64,000 nt of DNA from CADEED01 sp043747835 (GCA_043747835.1 JAYTOK010000084.1:1-64000); one strand, 5' to 3'; numbered from the stretch's first letter, positions 1 through 9,103 are shown. Notes: generated by a model not told the origin, from the letters alone. Translations and numbers: made by a program.

Positions 1-10
1 TCTCCAAGGC

Positions 11-86
<76 letters not shown>

Positions 87-116
87 ATCCCTCCGGTCCT
101 CATCATTCGGGCCTGT

Positions 117-190
117 GGCTAGGTGGCAGAATGGTTATGCAGCGGCCTGCAAAGCCGTCTATGCCGGTTCGATTCCGACCCTAGCCTCCA
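117..190 (+). tRNA. tRNA-Cys (anticodon GCA)
   Basis: The acceptor strands GGCTAGG and CCTAGCC pair and are followed by TCCA. The anticodon GCA is at 149-151 and the T arm holds GGTTCGATTCC. It lies 30 bases after tRNA-Gly and 14 bases before tRNA-Leu, in the conserved Gly-Cys-Leu order. Confidence 0.97.
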
Positions 191-204
191 ACCACATGCC
201 CAAT

Positions 205-291
205 GCCCCGGTGGCGGAACTGGTAGACGCAACGGACTTAAAATCCGTCGGCCTTCAGGCCTTGCCGGTTCGATTCCGGCCCGGGGCACCA
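205..291 (+). tRNA. tRNA-Leu (anticodon TAA)
   Basis: This is a class II tRNA with a long variable arm (GTCGGCCTTCAGGCCTT) and acceptor strands GCCCCGG/CCGGGGC followed by ACCA. The anticodon TAA is at 239-241 in the loop CTTAAAA. A pyrimidine run with five T residues (292-305) follows and may help end the tRNA transcript. The ccmA start codon comes only 14 bases after the tRNA, so transcription could also continue into the ccm operon. Confidence 0.97.
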
Positions 292-305
292 CTCTTTTTC
301 TTTCC

Positions 306-923
306 ATGCTGAACGTCGAAGGCCTGCACCTGTGGCGCGGCGATCGCCACGTCCTGCGTGGCGTGACTTTCGGCGCGGAAGCCGGTCGTTGCGTCCTGCT
401 CACTGGCAGGAACGGCGCGGGAAAGACGACGCTGATCCGCGCGATCGCGGGTCTGCTCGATCCGGAAGAGGGGCGCGTTCTCTGGCGCGGTCAACCGACG
501 CGCGCGACTCGCGATGCCTTCCACGCCGAAACCGCATACCTGGGTCACGAGCCGCCGCTCAAGGGCGATCTGTCCGCCCAGGAAAACCTCAAGTATTCGA
601 TCGGGATCCGGCGGACAGTCACGACCGCCGAAATCGATGCCGCGCTCACCCGAACCGGCGCCGCGACGTTCGCCGATCGCGCCGTGCGATTGCTGTCGGC
701 CGGTCAACGGCGGCGCATCGCGCTCGCGGGCGTGTTGCTCGCGAACGCCGTGTTGTGGCTACTCGATGAACCGACGACCAATCTCGACACCGACGGCCAG
801 CAACTCGTGAGCGATCTGATCGAGGAGCATCTCGGCCGGGCAGGGCTCGTGGTTGCCGCCGTACACCACGCGATGCCGCTGCCCGCGCGGCTCGTCGTCC
901 CGCTCGAACTCGGCGTTTCATGA
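306..923 (+). CDS. ccmA: CcmA, ATP-binding subunit of the haem-handling CcmABCD complex
   Basis: CcmA is the cytoplasmic ATPase of the CcmABCD complex, whose ATP hydrolysis releases haem-loaded CcmE during cytochrome c maturation (System I). The 205-residue protein has the usual family length. It shows a Walker A GRNGAGKTT (34-42), an ABC signature LSAGQ (130-134), Walker B LWLLDEP (150-156) and a switch His near 187. The start chosen is the ATG at 306. Starts further upstream would run into tRNA-Leu. No clear Shine-Dalgarno precedes it. It is the first gene of a nine-gene ccm operon and overlaps ccmB by 4 bases (ATGA). Confidence 0.95.
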   Translation: MLNVEGLHLWRGDRHVLRGVTFGAEAGRCVLLTGRNGAGKTTLIRAIAGLLDPEEGRVLWRGQPTRATRDAFHAETAYLGHEPPLKGDLSAQENLKYSIGIRRTVTTAEIDAALTRTGAATFADRAVRLLSAGQRRRIALAGVLLANAVLWLLDEPTTNLDTDGQQLVSDLIEEHLGRAGLVVAAVHHAMPLPARLVVPLELGVS

Positions 924-1600
924 AGACCGGGCCGCTGCAGGCAGCGTTCCTGGTCTCCCAGCGTGATTTGCGTCTCGCTTTCCGCCAGCCGTCGCAACTC
1001 ATCCAGCCGCTGTTGTTCTTCATGATCGTGGCCACGCTGTTCCCGCTGACATTAACCCCCGAACTGTCGCGGCTGCGAGACGCCGCGCCGGGTGTCTTAT
1101 GGGTCGGCGCGTTGTTATCCTCGCTGCTGGCGCTCGAGTTCCTGTTCCGCGACGACGCGATGGACGGGACGCTCGAGCAGTTCGCACTCTCAGGGCAATC
1201 GCTGACATGGATGTTGTTCGCGAAGACCTGCACGCACTGGCTGCTCACGGGCCTGCCGCTGGCTCTTGCGGCGCCGATCGCGGCGCTGGCGTTGGGCGTT
1301 TCACCTCAGGCTATCGGCGCGGTCGTCGCGTCACTGCTGTTAGGCAGCTTCGCGATGAGCCTCGTGGGCGCGATCAGCGCGGGGCTCACGCTCGGCGCGC
1401 GGCGTGGCGGCGTGTTGCTCTCGCTGCTGACGTTGCCGCTCGCGGTGCCCATCCTCGTCTTCGGCAGCGATGCGACGCAGCGTGCCATGATGGGCGGTGA
1501 CATCGCGCCGCCGATGTATTTGTTGGCCGCGATCGCGGTGCTCGGCGTGACGCTCGCGCCGCTGGCCGCGGCCGCCGCGGTCAGGATCGGACTGGAGTAG
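920..1600 (+). CDS. ccmB: CcmB, membrane subunit of the CcmABCD complex
   Basis: This is the inner-membrane partner of CcmA in cytochrome c maturation. The protein has 226 residues, close to the usual 220, and about six hydrophobic segments starting with LIQPLLFFMIVATLFPLTL. The stretch with FRDDAMDGTLEQFALSG after the second segment is typical of the family. Translation is coupled to ccmA through an ATGA overlap. Four TTA leucine codons occur here, which is unusual in this GC-rich window. Confidence 0.93.
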   Translation: MKTGPLQAAFLVSQRDLRLAFRQPSQLIQPLLFFMIVATLFPLTLTPELSRLRDAAPGVLWVGALLSSLLALEFLFRDDAMDGTLEQFALSGQSLTWMLFAKTCTHWLLTGLPLALAAPIAALALGVSPQAIGAVVASLLLGSFAMSLVGAISAGLTLGARRGGVLLSLLTLPLAVPILVFGSDATQRAMMGGDIAPPMYLLAAIAVLGVTLAPLAAAAAVRIGLE

Positions 1601-1606
1601 CGCAGG

Positions 1607-2341
1607 ATGAGTTGGGCCTGGTTTCATCGCTTCGGATCGCCACCGTGGATTTACGGCTTCTCACGGCGTTGGGCGCCGTGGTTCGGTGGCCTGGCGGCGC
1701 TCGGCATCCTGGTTGCCTTGTACGGCGGATTCGTGCTCGCGCCCGCCGACTACCAGCAGAAGGACGCGTTCCGCATCGTCTACGTGCATGCGCCGAGTGC
1801 CATGCTCTCGCTTGCGATCTACACCACGATGGCCGTGGCCGCCGCGGTAGGGCTCATCTGGCGCATCAAGGTCGCGCATGCCGCGGCTGCGGCGTGCGCG
1901 CCGGTCGGCGCGTGGTTCACCGTCGTGACGCTCGGCACCGGGATGCTCTGGGGCAAGCCGATGTGGGGCACGTACTGGGCCTGGGATCCGCGCCTGACCT
2001 CCGAACTCGTGCTGCTGTTCCTGTATTTCGGTTACATGGGCCTGCGCGCCGCGATCGAGGATCCGCAGAAGGCGGACAAGGCGAGCGCGGTGCTCGCCGT
2101 CGTCGGCGTCGTGAACGTGCCAATCATCCGTTTCTCGGTCGACTGGTGGAATTCGCTGCACCAGCCCGCGACGCGGTTGTTAGGCAAGGCCGACATGGAC
2201 TGGACGATGACTTGGCCGCTGCTGCTGATGTTCCTGGCGTTCACTTTGTATTTCGGCGCCGTGATGCTGGTGCGGTTGCGCGCCGAGCTCCTGCGCCGCG
2301 AGCGCAATGCGAGCTGGGTGCGGGAGGTGTTGCGTGGATGA
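1607..2341 (+). CDS. ccmC: CcmC, haem delivery protein
   Basis: CcmC presents haem to CcmE on the periplasmic face of the inner membrane. The 244-residue protein has six membrane segments and the tryptophan-rich WWD motif WGTYWAWDPRLTSE (120-133). Histidines at 61 (VHAPSA) and 185 (SLHQPAT) are the expected external haem ligands on either side of the motif. The start ATG follows ccmB by 6 bases, with GCAGGATG as a partial ribosome site. The end overlaps ccmD by 8 bases. Confidence 0.95.
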   Translation: MSWAWFHRFGSPPWIYGFSRRWAPWFGGLAALGILVALYGGFVLAPADYQQKDAFRIVYVHAPSAMLSLAIYTTMAVAAAVGLIWRIKVAHAAAAACAPVGAWFTVVTLGTGMLWGKPMWGTYWAWDPRLTSELVLLFLYFGYMGLRAAIEDPQKADKASAVLAVVGVVNVPIIRFSVDWWNSLHQPATRLLGKADMDWTMTWPLLLMFLAFTLYFGAVMLVRLRAELLRRERNASWVREVLRG

Positions 2342-2489
2342 ATTTCTCGCGATGAGTGGCTACGCGGAATACGTGTGGCCGTCGCTCGCGCTCGCCGTGG
2401 GCGCGCTGCTGCTCAACGTCTGGCTCGCGCGCCGCGCGGTGGCGCTGGCCGAACGCGACGCGAGGCGCCGCCAGGAGATGACGCCATGA
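2334..2489 (+). CDS. ccmD: CcmD, small membrane protein of the haem export complex
   Basis: CcmD is a short single-span protein needed to release holo-CcmE from CcmABC. I start it at GTG 2334, preceded by GGGAGGTG, giving 51 residues. An ATG at 2352 would give 45. The N-terminus EFLAMSGYAEYVWPS is characteristic of CcmD. It is followed by one membrane span and a charged tail with many arginines. It overlaps ccmC (8 bases) and ccmE (4 bases). Confidence 0.88.
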   Translation: MDEFLAMSGYAEYVWPSLALAVGALLLNVWLARRAVALAERDARRRQEMTP

Positions 2490-2950
2490 TCGCGCGGCAC
2501 AAGAGAATGGTCATGGTGGCCGCGATTGTCGTCGGCGTGAGTCTGGCGGCCTGGCTCGGCACGAAGGCGTACCAGGGCAACGTGATGTTCTTCTTCGATC
2601 CGTCGCAGATCGCGGCGGGCAAGGCGCCGTCGGACAAGCGCTTCCGGCTGGGCGGCATGGTCGAGAAGGGCAGCGTGCACAAGACCGCGGGCACGCTCGA
2701 CATCGATTTCGTCGTCACCGATTTCTGCCACACGGTGCCCGTGTCCTATTCGGGAATCCTGCCGGACCTGTTCCGCGAGGGGCAGGGTGTCGTCGCGCAC
2801 GGCCGGCTGCAAAGCGGGAAGTTCGTCGCGGACGAGATCCTCGCGAAGCATGACGAGAAATACATGCCGCCCGAAGTCGCGAAATCGCTGAAGGACAAAC
2901 CGACGGCTGAAGGAAACGCGGAGGCCTGCGCGAAGCTGGGCAAGGCATGA
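2486..2950 (+). CDS. ccmE: CcmE, periplasmic haem chaperone
   Basis: CcmE binds haem covalently in the periplasm and passes it to the CcmFGH ligation machinery. The 154-residue protein has an N-terminal membrane anchor (about 8-25), then a beta-barrel domain with the strand FFFDPSQI. The haem-attachment motif is LAKHDEKYMPPE, with the covalent His at 122 and the conserved Tyr at 126. The start ATG overlaps the ccmD stop and the end overlaps ccmF by 4 bases. Confidence 0.96.
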   Translation: MIARHKRMVMVAAIVVGVSLAAWLGTKAYQGNVMFFFDPSQIAAGKAPSDKRFRLGGMVEKGSVHKTAGTLDIDFVVTDFCHTVPVSYSGILPDLFREGQGVVAHGRLQSGKFVADEILAKHDEKYMPPEVAKSLKDKPTAEGNAEACAKLGKA

Positions 2951-4914
2951 TTCCCGAGCTCGGCCATTTCGCACTGATCCTCGCGCTGATCCTGTCGGCG
3001 CTGCAGACCGTGTTCGGTCTCGTCGGCCCGACGCGTGACGATCCACGGTGGTTAGGCGTCGTTCGTCCCGCGGTGGCGGGGCAGTTCGTGCTCGTGAGCA
3101 CCTCGATCGGTGCGCTCGTGTACGCCTTCGTCAACTTCGATTTCTCCATCATGTACGTGGCGGCCAACTCGAACTCCGCGCTGCCGACGTTCTATCGCGT
3201 GACCGCGCTCTGGGGTGCGCACGAAGGATCGCTGCTGTTGTGGGCGTGGATCCTCTCCGCGTGGACGCTTGCAGTCGCGATCTTCAGCCGCCATCTGCCG
3301 CCGAGCATCGCCAGCCGCGTCATGGGCGTGCTCGGTTTCGTGAGCTTCGGTTTCCTGCTGTTCACGCTGATGACGTCGAATCCTTTCGAACGCCTGCCGC
3401 TCGAGCAGATTCCTGCGGACGGCCGCGATCTGAATCCGGTATTGCAAGACCCCGCGCTCGCGATCCATCCGCCGCTCCTTTATATGGGCTACGTCGGTTT
3501 CGCCGTCGCGTTCGCGTTCGCGTGCGCGGCGATGCTCGAAGGCAAGCTCGATCAAGCGTGGGCGCGCTGGACGCGACCCTGGACCACGTTCGCCTGGGGA
3601 TTCCTCTCGATCGGCATCGCGCTCGGCAGCTGGTGGGCTTACTACGAACTCGGCTGGGGTGGGTACTGGTTCTGGGACCCGGTGGAGAACGCGTCGTTCA
3701 TGCCGTGGCTCGTGGGCACCGCGCTGATCCATTCGCTCGCCGCCACGGAGAAGCGCGGTCTGTTCAAGAGCTGGACGCTGCTGCTCGCGATCCTCGCGTT
3801 CTCGCTGAGCTTGCTGGGCACTTTCCTCGTGCGCTCGGGCGTACTCACGTCGGTGCATTCGTTCGCCGCCGATCCGACGCGCGGCATGTTCATCCTCGGG
3901 TTTCTCGTGATCGTCGTCGGCGGTGCGCTGTCGCTGTACGCCTGGCGCGCGCCCTTGCTGAAATCGCCGAGCGGTTTCGACTGGACGGCGCGGGAATCCT
4001 TCCTGCTCTACAACAACATCCTGCTCGTCAGCGCGGCCATCATGGTGTTCGTCGGAACGATGGCGCCGCTGATCGCCGATGCGATCGGCGCTGCGCCGGT
4101 TTCGGTGGGCGCGCCATTCTTCGACCTGATGTTTCCTCTATTCATGCTGCCGCTTTGCGTGCTCGTCTCGATCGGCATCCACTCCGCGTGGAAGCGCGGC
4201 AAGATCTCCGCGAACAAGCGCCGATTGTTCGTGGGGCTGGCCGTGGCGCTGGGACTCGGCCTGCTGTTCGTGTTCGCCGCCTATGGCGGACCGTCCAAGT
4301 GGCTGACACCCATCGGCACCGTGGTCGGCATCTGGATCATCGTCTCGTCGCTGTTCGATCCGGTCGACCGGCTGCGCCGCAAGCTGACTCTGCCGCGCGC
4401 GATCGTCGGCATGACCATCGCCCACATGGGGCTCGGCGTTGGCCTGATCGCGATCTCGACAGTGGAGTCGTACACCGTGGAACGCGACGTCGCGCTCGCG
4501 CCCGGCGAGACGGTGGTGCTGGGCCGCTACGCGTATCGCTTCGACAGCATCACCGAGATCGAGGGGCCTAACTACGCTGGCGTGCGCGCGGAAGTGACCG
4601 TGCTGCGCGACGGCCGTCCGATCGAAGTACTGCATCCCGAGAAGCGTCGTTACTGGGTGCAGAACTCCGTGCAGACGGAGGCGGGCATCGCGACCCGCTG
4701 GAACATGGATCTGTTCGCGGCGCTCGGCGACGATCTCGGCGCGGGGCGCTGGAGTTTCCGTGCGCAACTCCGTCCGCTGCTCAACTACATCTGGCTCGCG
4801 GCCGGATTGATGGCGCTGGGCGGCGGCCTCGCGGCAACGGATCGCCGCTATCGTTCGCCCGCCGCGGCAACGACCCAGGAGACGTCGGCACCGCTGACGC
4901 CCGAAGCCGCGTGA
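2947..4914 (+). CDS. ccmF: CcmF, cytochrome c haem lyase subunit
   Basis: CcmF is the large polytopic subunit that attaches haem to the CXXCH site of apocytochrome c. The protein has 655 residues with about 15 hydrophobic segments, normal for the family. The WWD motif WGGYWFWDPVENASF lies near residue 236. Conserved histidines appear at about 173 (HPPLLYMGY), 261 (ALIHSLA) and in VLTSVHSFAADP near 303. A large periplasmic domain precedes the last membrane span. Overlaps of 4 bases on both sides indicate coupled translation. Confidence 0.96.
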   Translation: MIPELGHFALILALILSALQTVFGLVGPTRDDPRWLGVVRPAVAGQFVLVSTSIGALVYAFVNFDFSIMYVAANSNSALPTFYRVTALWGAHEGSLLLWAWILSAWTLAVAIFSRHLPPSIASRVMGVLGFVSFGFLLFTLMTSNPFERLPLEQIPADGRDLNPVLQDPALAIHPPLLYMGYVGFAVAFAFACAAMLEGKLDQAWARWTRPWTTFAWGFLSIGIALGSWWAYYELGWGGYWFWDPVENASFMPWLVGTALIHSLAATEKRGLFKSWTLLLAILAFSLSLLGTFLVRSGVLTSVHSFAADPTRGMFILGFLVIVVGGALSLYAWRAPLLKSPSGFDWTARESFLLYNNILLVSAAIMVFVGTMAPLIADAIGAAPVSVGAPFFDLMFPLFMLPLCVLVSIGIHSAWKRGKISANKRRLFVGLAVALGLGLLFVFAAYGGPSKWLTPIGTVVGIWIIVSSLFDPVDRLRRKLTLPRAIVGMTIAHMGLGVGLIAISTVESYTVERDVALAPGETVVLGRYAYRFDSITEIEGPNYAGVRAEVTVLRDGRPIEVLHPEKRRYWVQNSVQTEAGIATRWNMDLFAALGDDLGAGRWSFRAQLRPLLNYIWLAAGLMALGGGLAATDRRYRSPAAATTQETSAPLTPEAA

Positions 4915-5447
4915 ATCGTTTCATCCTGCCCGCCGCCATCTTTCTGGCACTCGCGGGCGTGCTCTACGTCGGCGTCCTGCATTCTCCGGAGAAGAGCACG
5001 ATGCAGTCCGCGCTGCTCGGCCGGCCGGCGCCGGATTTCACGCTGCCCGCGCTCGGCGGCGGCCAAGTCTCGCGCAAGGATCTGCTCGGCAAACCCTGGG
5101 TGTTGAATGTCTGGGGCACCTGGTGCGTCGCGTGCCGCGAAGAACACCCGGTGCTGCTCGACATCGCGCGCCGCCGCGAGGTACCGCTGATCGGACTCAA
5201 CTGGCGCGACGAAGATCAGGCCGCGCTCGCCTGGCTCGAGAAGCTGGGCGATCCCTACGCCGCGACGGCAGTCGATCGCGAGGGCCGCACCGCGATCGAG
5301 TTCGGCGTGTACGGCGCGCCGGAAACCTTCTTCATCGACGCCCACGGCTTCGTGCAATTCCGTCACGTCGGCCCGATGACGCCGGAGGTCTGGCAGCGCG
5401 AATTCGCCGCGCGACTGCCGCCTGCGAATCGCGGAGCGCAGCCATGA
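4911..5447 (+). CDS. ccmG: CcmG/DsbE, thiol:disulfide oxidoreductase
   Basis: This membrane-tethered thioredoxin keeps the apocytochrome CXXCH cysteines reduced for haem attachment. It has 178 residues with an N-terminal anchor (4-23) and the sequence GRPAPDFTLPAL that opens the DsbE fold. The active site is WCVAC, with Cys72 and Cys75, and GVYGAPETFFID carries the cis-proline. The start is GTG, overlapping the ccmF stop as GTGA. It overlaps ccmH by 4 bases. Confidence 0.95.
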   Translation: MNRFILPAAIFLALAGVLYVGVLHSPEKSTMQSALLGRPAPDFTLPALGGGQVSRKDLLGKPWVLNVWGTWCVACREEHPVLLDIARRREVPLIGLNWRDEDQAALAWLEKLGDPYAATAVDREGRTAIEFGVYGAPETFFIDAHGFVQFRHVGPMTPEVWQREFAARLPPANRGAQP

Positions 5448-5890
5448 CGGGATTCATTCGCACGGGTGCGGTGTTGTTTCTGACGATTTGCGCCGGCGCA
5501 TTCGCCGTCGACACGACGCTGCTGCCGAGCGAGGCGCTGCAGCAACGTTACGAGGCGCTCACGCACGAACTGCGCTGCATGCAGTGTCAGAACCAGAGCA
5601 TCGCCGATTCTCCGGTCGATCTCGCCGCGGGGCTGCGCCGCGACGTGCAGGAGCAGTTGATCGCCGGTCGCACCGATGGCGAGATCCGCGAGTCCATGGT
5701 TCGCCGCTATGGAAATGCGATCCTGTTCCGGCCGCCGCTCGACGCGGGGACCGCGTGGGTGTGGATCGCTCCCGTCATCGCGCTGCTCGGTGGCTTCGTC
5801 GTCGCCATCGTGATCGTGCGCAAGCGCTCCGCGCTGGTGGATGGCGACGATTCGCTGCCTGAAGAACCTTCGCAAGAAGAGCCGCGGTGA
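5444..5890 (+). CDS. ccmH: CcmH/CycL, apocytochrome thioreductase subunit
   Basis: CcmH works with CcmG and CcmF in presenting reduced apocytochrome c. The 148-residue protein begins with a signal sequence ending near AFAVD. The conserved LRCMQCQNQSI motif has the reactive pair Cys45 and Cys48. A C-terminal membrane span (about 104-122) is followed by an acidic tail. It corresponds to the N-terminal half of E. coli CcmH. The tetratricopeptide half is a separate gene (CcmI) immediately downstream. Confidence 0.94.
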   Translation: MTGFIRTGAVLFLTICAGAFAVDTTLLPSEALQQRYEALTHELRCMQCQNQSIADSPVDLAAGLRRDVQEQLIAGRTDGEIRESMVRRYGNAILFRPPLDAGTAWVWIAPVIALLGGFVVAIVIVRKRSALVDGDDSLPEEPSQEEPR

Positions 5891-6933
5891 TGTTCGGCTT
5901 CATGGCTCTCGTAGGACTGCTCCTCGTCGCGACCGCGGCACTGTTGACGTGGCCGCTCCTGAAGCGTCTCCCCGATGGCCGTCCCGCGCGGCTCATCACC
6001 GCCGTCGGCGTCGTCGCGGTGCTGATCATCGGCAGCGTCGGGTCGTACGCGGCGCTCAGCAAATATTCCTGGTCTGCGGCGACCCCGGCAGCCGACACGC
6101 CGGCCGCGATGACCGCAAAGCTCGCGAAGCGCCTCGCGAACGAACCCGACAATCTCGACGGCTGGCTGATGCTCGGCCGGTCGTATTCCCAGCTCCAGCA
6201 ATTCGAGCTCGCGATCCGCGCCTATCAACGAGCGGACCGGTTGGCGGAGGGCAAGAACGTCGAGGCCGTCTTCGGAGTCGCGGACATCCTCGTCGCGCTC
6301 GACATGGAAGAGTTGCGCGGCCGCGGCGGGCGTCTGTACGAACGCGCGCTCGCACTCGATCCGACGTCGGAGAAGGCGATGTTCTACAGCGCGTTCGCGG
6401 CGCTGGGACGTGGCGAGAGCGAGATCGCGCGCGAACGCTTCAATCAGATCCTCGCGCGCAATCCGCGGGAAGACGTGCGCGCGCTCATCGAGCAGGGTCT
6501 CGCGCGTCTCGATGCGCCGCCAGCGGGCGAGGGCAAACTTGCGGGCACCGGCAAACCCACGGGCACGGACAAACCCGCGGCGACGGCAGTGGGCGCCAGG
6601 ATCGCCGTCCGCGTGACGCTTTCGCCCGCGCTGGCGAAGCTCATCCCCGCGGATGCGGTTCTGTTCGTCGCGGCACGCGACCCGAAAGCACCGGGCCCGC
6701 CGTTCGCGGTGAAGCGGCTACCCGCGCGCTTCCCCGTCGAGGTCGAGCTCACGGCCGCCGATGCGATGCTCGAAACGCGTCAGATCACCGCGGGCCAGTC
6801 ACTCGAAGTCGTCGCGCGCGTTGCGCTGGGCGGAACCCCGACCGCGAGCCGCGGCGACCCGTTCGGACAAGTTGGCTATCATGTCGGCAAGGATGGGCGA
6901 CTCGACATCGTCATCGACAGCCTCGCCAACTAA
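5890..6933 (+). CDS. ccmI: CcmI/CycH-like TPR protein
   Basis: CcmI-type proteins bind the C-terminal part of apocytochromes c and bring them to CcmFH. The protein has about 347 residues. Two N-terminal membrane spans are followed by a TPR region (LDGWLMLGRSYSQLQQFELA and following repeats). A Gly/Lys/Pro linker (GKLAGTGKPTGTDKPA) leads to a C-terminal beta domain (ARIAVRVTLSPALAKLIPADAVLFV) typical of the CcmI C-terminus. The ATG overlaps the ccmH stop as TGATG. A GTG three bases earlier is also possible. It is the last gene of the ccm operon. Confidence 0.9.
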   Translation: MFGFMALVGLLLVATAALLTWPLLKRLPDGRPARLITAVGVVAVLIIGSVGSYAALSKYSWSAATPAADTPAAMTAKLAKRLANEPDNLDGWLMLGRSYSQLQQFELAIRAYQRADRLAEGKNVEAVFGVADILVALDMEELRGRGGRLYERALALDPTSEKAMFYSAFAALGRGESEIARERFNQILARNPREDVRALIEQGLARLDAPPAGEGKLAGTGKPTGTDKPAATAVGARIAVRVTLSPALAKLIPADAVLFVAARDPKAPGPPFAVKRLPARFPVEVELTAADAMLETRQITAGQSLEVVARVALGGTPTASRGDPFGQVGYHVGKDGRLDIVIDSLAN

Positions 6934-6950
6934 TAACCGGGAGACGCCGC

Positions 6951-7844
6951 ATGCAGGCCAAGCATTCGCTCGAGTTCGCGCGCGCGCCATCCGTGTGGCC
7001 GATGTACCCGAAGATCATGACCTCGCGCAAGCCATCGTTGCTGCCCGAGGGCGGCGAAGTGCCGCGCATCGAATCGCGGCTCTCGAAGGTCGTCATCGAC
7101 CGCAGGCATCTCGCGTCGTATTCGGACATCTGCGGCGCCGCGTCGGGCGGCACGCTGCCGATCGCCTATCCACACATCCTCGCGATGCCTTTGCATCTCG
7201 CGATGCTCGGCGCCGAGGCGTTTCCGGTGAAGTTGTTCGGTCTCGTTCACGTGCAGAACCGCATCGCGATGCGCGAGCCGTTGTCGGCCGAAGAGCCCGC
7301 CGAGATTCGCTGCTGGATCGAAGGACATCGCGACACGGAACGTGGGCAGGAATTCGACTTGCACACCGAGTACGTGGTCGGCGGTCAGCCGCGGTGGGAT
7401 GAGACCTGCACATTTCTCGCGCGCCGCCGCTCGCCTCCGGGCGCAGGCAAGACGACGACCGGACTCAAGCCGCCGGAGGGCGGGCCGGACGCGGTCGCGG
7501 TGAAGTCGAGCAGCTTCCGCGCACCGGCGGGACTCGGCCGTCGCTACGGCTTCATCTCCGGCGACGTGAATCCGATCCACATGAGCGATCTCACGGCAAA
7601 AGCTTTCGGCTTCCCCCGCGCGATCGCGCATGGCATGTGGTCCCTCGGCCGGCTCGCATCGGATTTCGAACCCGCGCAGTTCAACGGCGGCTGCGAACTC
7701 AGCGTCTCGTTCAAACTACCGATCTTCATGCCCGCGTGGCTGATGCTCCAGCGCTGGGAGATCGAAAATGGCAAAGCGTTCGCGCTGCGCGACGCGCAGG
7801 GTGAGAAGCCGCACGTCACGGGGACCCTGAAGTCGTTGCGGTGA
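6951..7844 (+). CDS. MaoC-like (R)-hydratase family protein
   Basis: This is a hotdog-fold protein of the MaoC/2-enoyl-CoA hydratase class, 297 residues. The hydratase signature is visible near 203-220: GDVNPIHMSD followed by GFPRAIAHGM, with Asp204 and His209 as the expected catalytic pair. An N-terminal half lacking this motif probably forms a second hotdog fold. A cytoplasmic role in acyl-CoA metabolism, such as hydration of enoyl-CoA with (R) stereochemistry, is inferred from the motif. The start ATG at 6951 follows GGGAGACGCC, a good ribosome site, and the end overlaps the next gene by 4 bases. The substrate cannot be read from the sequence. Confidence 0.82.
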   Translation: MQAKHSLEFARAPSVWPMYPKIMTSRKPSLLPEGGEVPRIESRLSKVVIDRRHLASYSDICGAASGGTLPIAYPHILAMPLHLAMLGAEAFPVKLFGLVHVQNRIAMREPLSAEEPAEIRCWIEGHRDTERGQEFDLHTEYVVGGQPRWDETCTFLARRRSPPGAGKTTTGLKPPEGGPDAVAVKSSSFRAPAGLGRRYGFISGDVNPIHMSDLTAKAFGFPRAIAHGMWSLGRLASDFEPAQFNGGCELSVSFKLPIFMPAWLMLQRWEIENGKAFALRDAQGEKPHVTGTLKSLR

Positions 7845-9103
7845 CGACGGCTTTCCCGGTCGGCCGGGAGGAGCGCCGCGCTCTGCTGCTTGCGGCCGCA
7901 GGCTACTTCTTCCTGCTCTGCGGTTACTACATGCTGCGGCCGCTGCGCGACTCGCTCGCCCTCGAAGTCGGCGTCCGCTACAACCGCTGGCTCTTCACCG
8001 CCGTGCTCGTCTGTTCCGCGGTGCTGCTGCCTTTCTACTGGTGGCTCGTGGGGCGTACGCCGCGCGGCCGGCTGCTGTGGATCGCAGCGGCGCTGTTCGC
8101 GCTCGTGTTCGTGTCGCTCGCCATCGGACTCAAGATCGCGCCGCGCGAACCTGCGTTGGCGTTTGCGTATTTCGTCGCGCTGACCACCGCGAATTTCTAC
8201 ATCGTGAGCGTGTTCTGGAGTGCCATGGCGGACGTCTGGCGCCCCGAGCTCGCGAAACGGTTCTTCGGCTATGTCGCCGCCGGCGGCAGTCTCGGCGCGT
8301 TGCTCGGCCCGCCGCTCGTCCGGCTCGGCATCCACGATCTCGGACCGACGCCGCTGATCATTCTGGCGTGTGCGTTCATCCTGTGTTCCGCGCCCTGCGT
8401 GACCGCTGCGCGCGGCGTCCTGCGGCGCTGTGCGAATGGCGCACGTGTCCCCGACGGCGCGATACCGGTGGGCGGCCGTGCGTGGGACGACCTCCGGCGA
8501 CTGGCGCGCACTCCCTACCTGCTCGGCATCGCGGGGTTGCTGATCGCCGGACAGATGATCGGCGCGTTCATGTACAGCGAGCAGGGCAAGTACGTCGCGG
8601 CAAACTACACGTCGCTGGCCGATCGTGCGGCGCTGTTCGCGACGATGGAGTTCTGTGTGAACCTCCTCGCGTTCACGTTCCAGGCGGGCGTCGTCGGCTG
8701 GCTCACGCGCCGCGGAAGCGTGAGCGCCAGCCTGTCGGCGATGCCGGTGCTGCTGGGCGTGACCTTCATCGCGCTCGGCTTGTATCCGGTCGGCGCGATG
8801 CTGCTCGCCACGCAGGTCATCCGGCGCGCCGCCGACTACGGGCTCGGAAAACCACCGCGCGAGATGCTGTTTACGGTCATCAATCCCGAGAGCAAATTCA
8901 AGAGCAAGAGCCTCATCGACACGGTCCTGCAACGCGGCGCGGATTCGCTGGGACAGTGGGTGTACGTGCTCGTGTCGGGGCTCGGACTCGCGGGCGTCGC
9001 GTGGCTGTGCGCGGGCCTTTCCGTCGCGCTGCTCGGCGCGACGACACGGCTCGGCCGCGCGTTCGAGACGCGCCGCAGCGCCGACGAACAGGAAGCGGCG
9101 TGA
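7841..9103 (+). CDS. Npt1/Npt2-type (ADP/ATP carrier-like) transporter of the MFS clan
   Basis: This 420-residue protein has about 12 membrane segments. The opening YFFLLCGYYMLRPLRDSLAL and FWSAMADVWRPELAKRFFGYVAAGGSLGALLGP resemble the bacterial and plastid nucleotide carrier (Npt1/Npt2, TlcC) family, whose best-known members exchange ATP for ADP in intracellular bacteria. Distant members are common in free-living proteobacteria, where the substrate is unknown, so nucleotide transport should not be assumed. The GTG start overlaps the MaoC-like gene by 4 bases and the end overlaps the MATE gene by 4 bases, so the three genes form one unit. Confidence 0.65.
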   Translation: MTTAFPVGREERRALLLAAAGYFFLLCGYYMLRPLRDSLALEVGVRYNRWLFTAVLVCSAVLLPFYWWLVGRTPRGRLLWIAAALFALVFVSLAIGLKIAPREPALAFAYFVALTTANFYIVSVFWSAMADVWRPELAKRFFGYVAAGGSLGALLGPPLVRLGIHDLGPTPLIILACAFILCSAPCVTAARGVLRRCANGARVPDGAIPVGGRAWDDLRRLARTPYLLGIAGLLIAGQMIGAFMYSEQGKYVAANYTSLADRAALFATMEFCVNLLAFTFQAGVVGWLTRRGSVSASLSAMPVLLGVTFIALGLYPVGAMLLATQVIRRAADYGLGKPPREMLFTVINPESKFKSKSLIDTVLQRGADSLGQWVYVLVSGLGLAGVAWLCAGLSVALLGATTRLGRAFETRRSADEQEAA

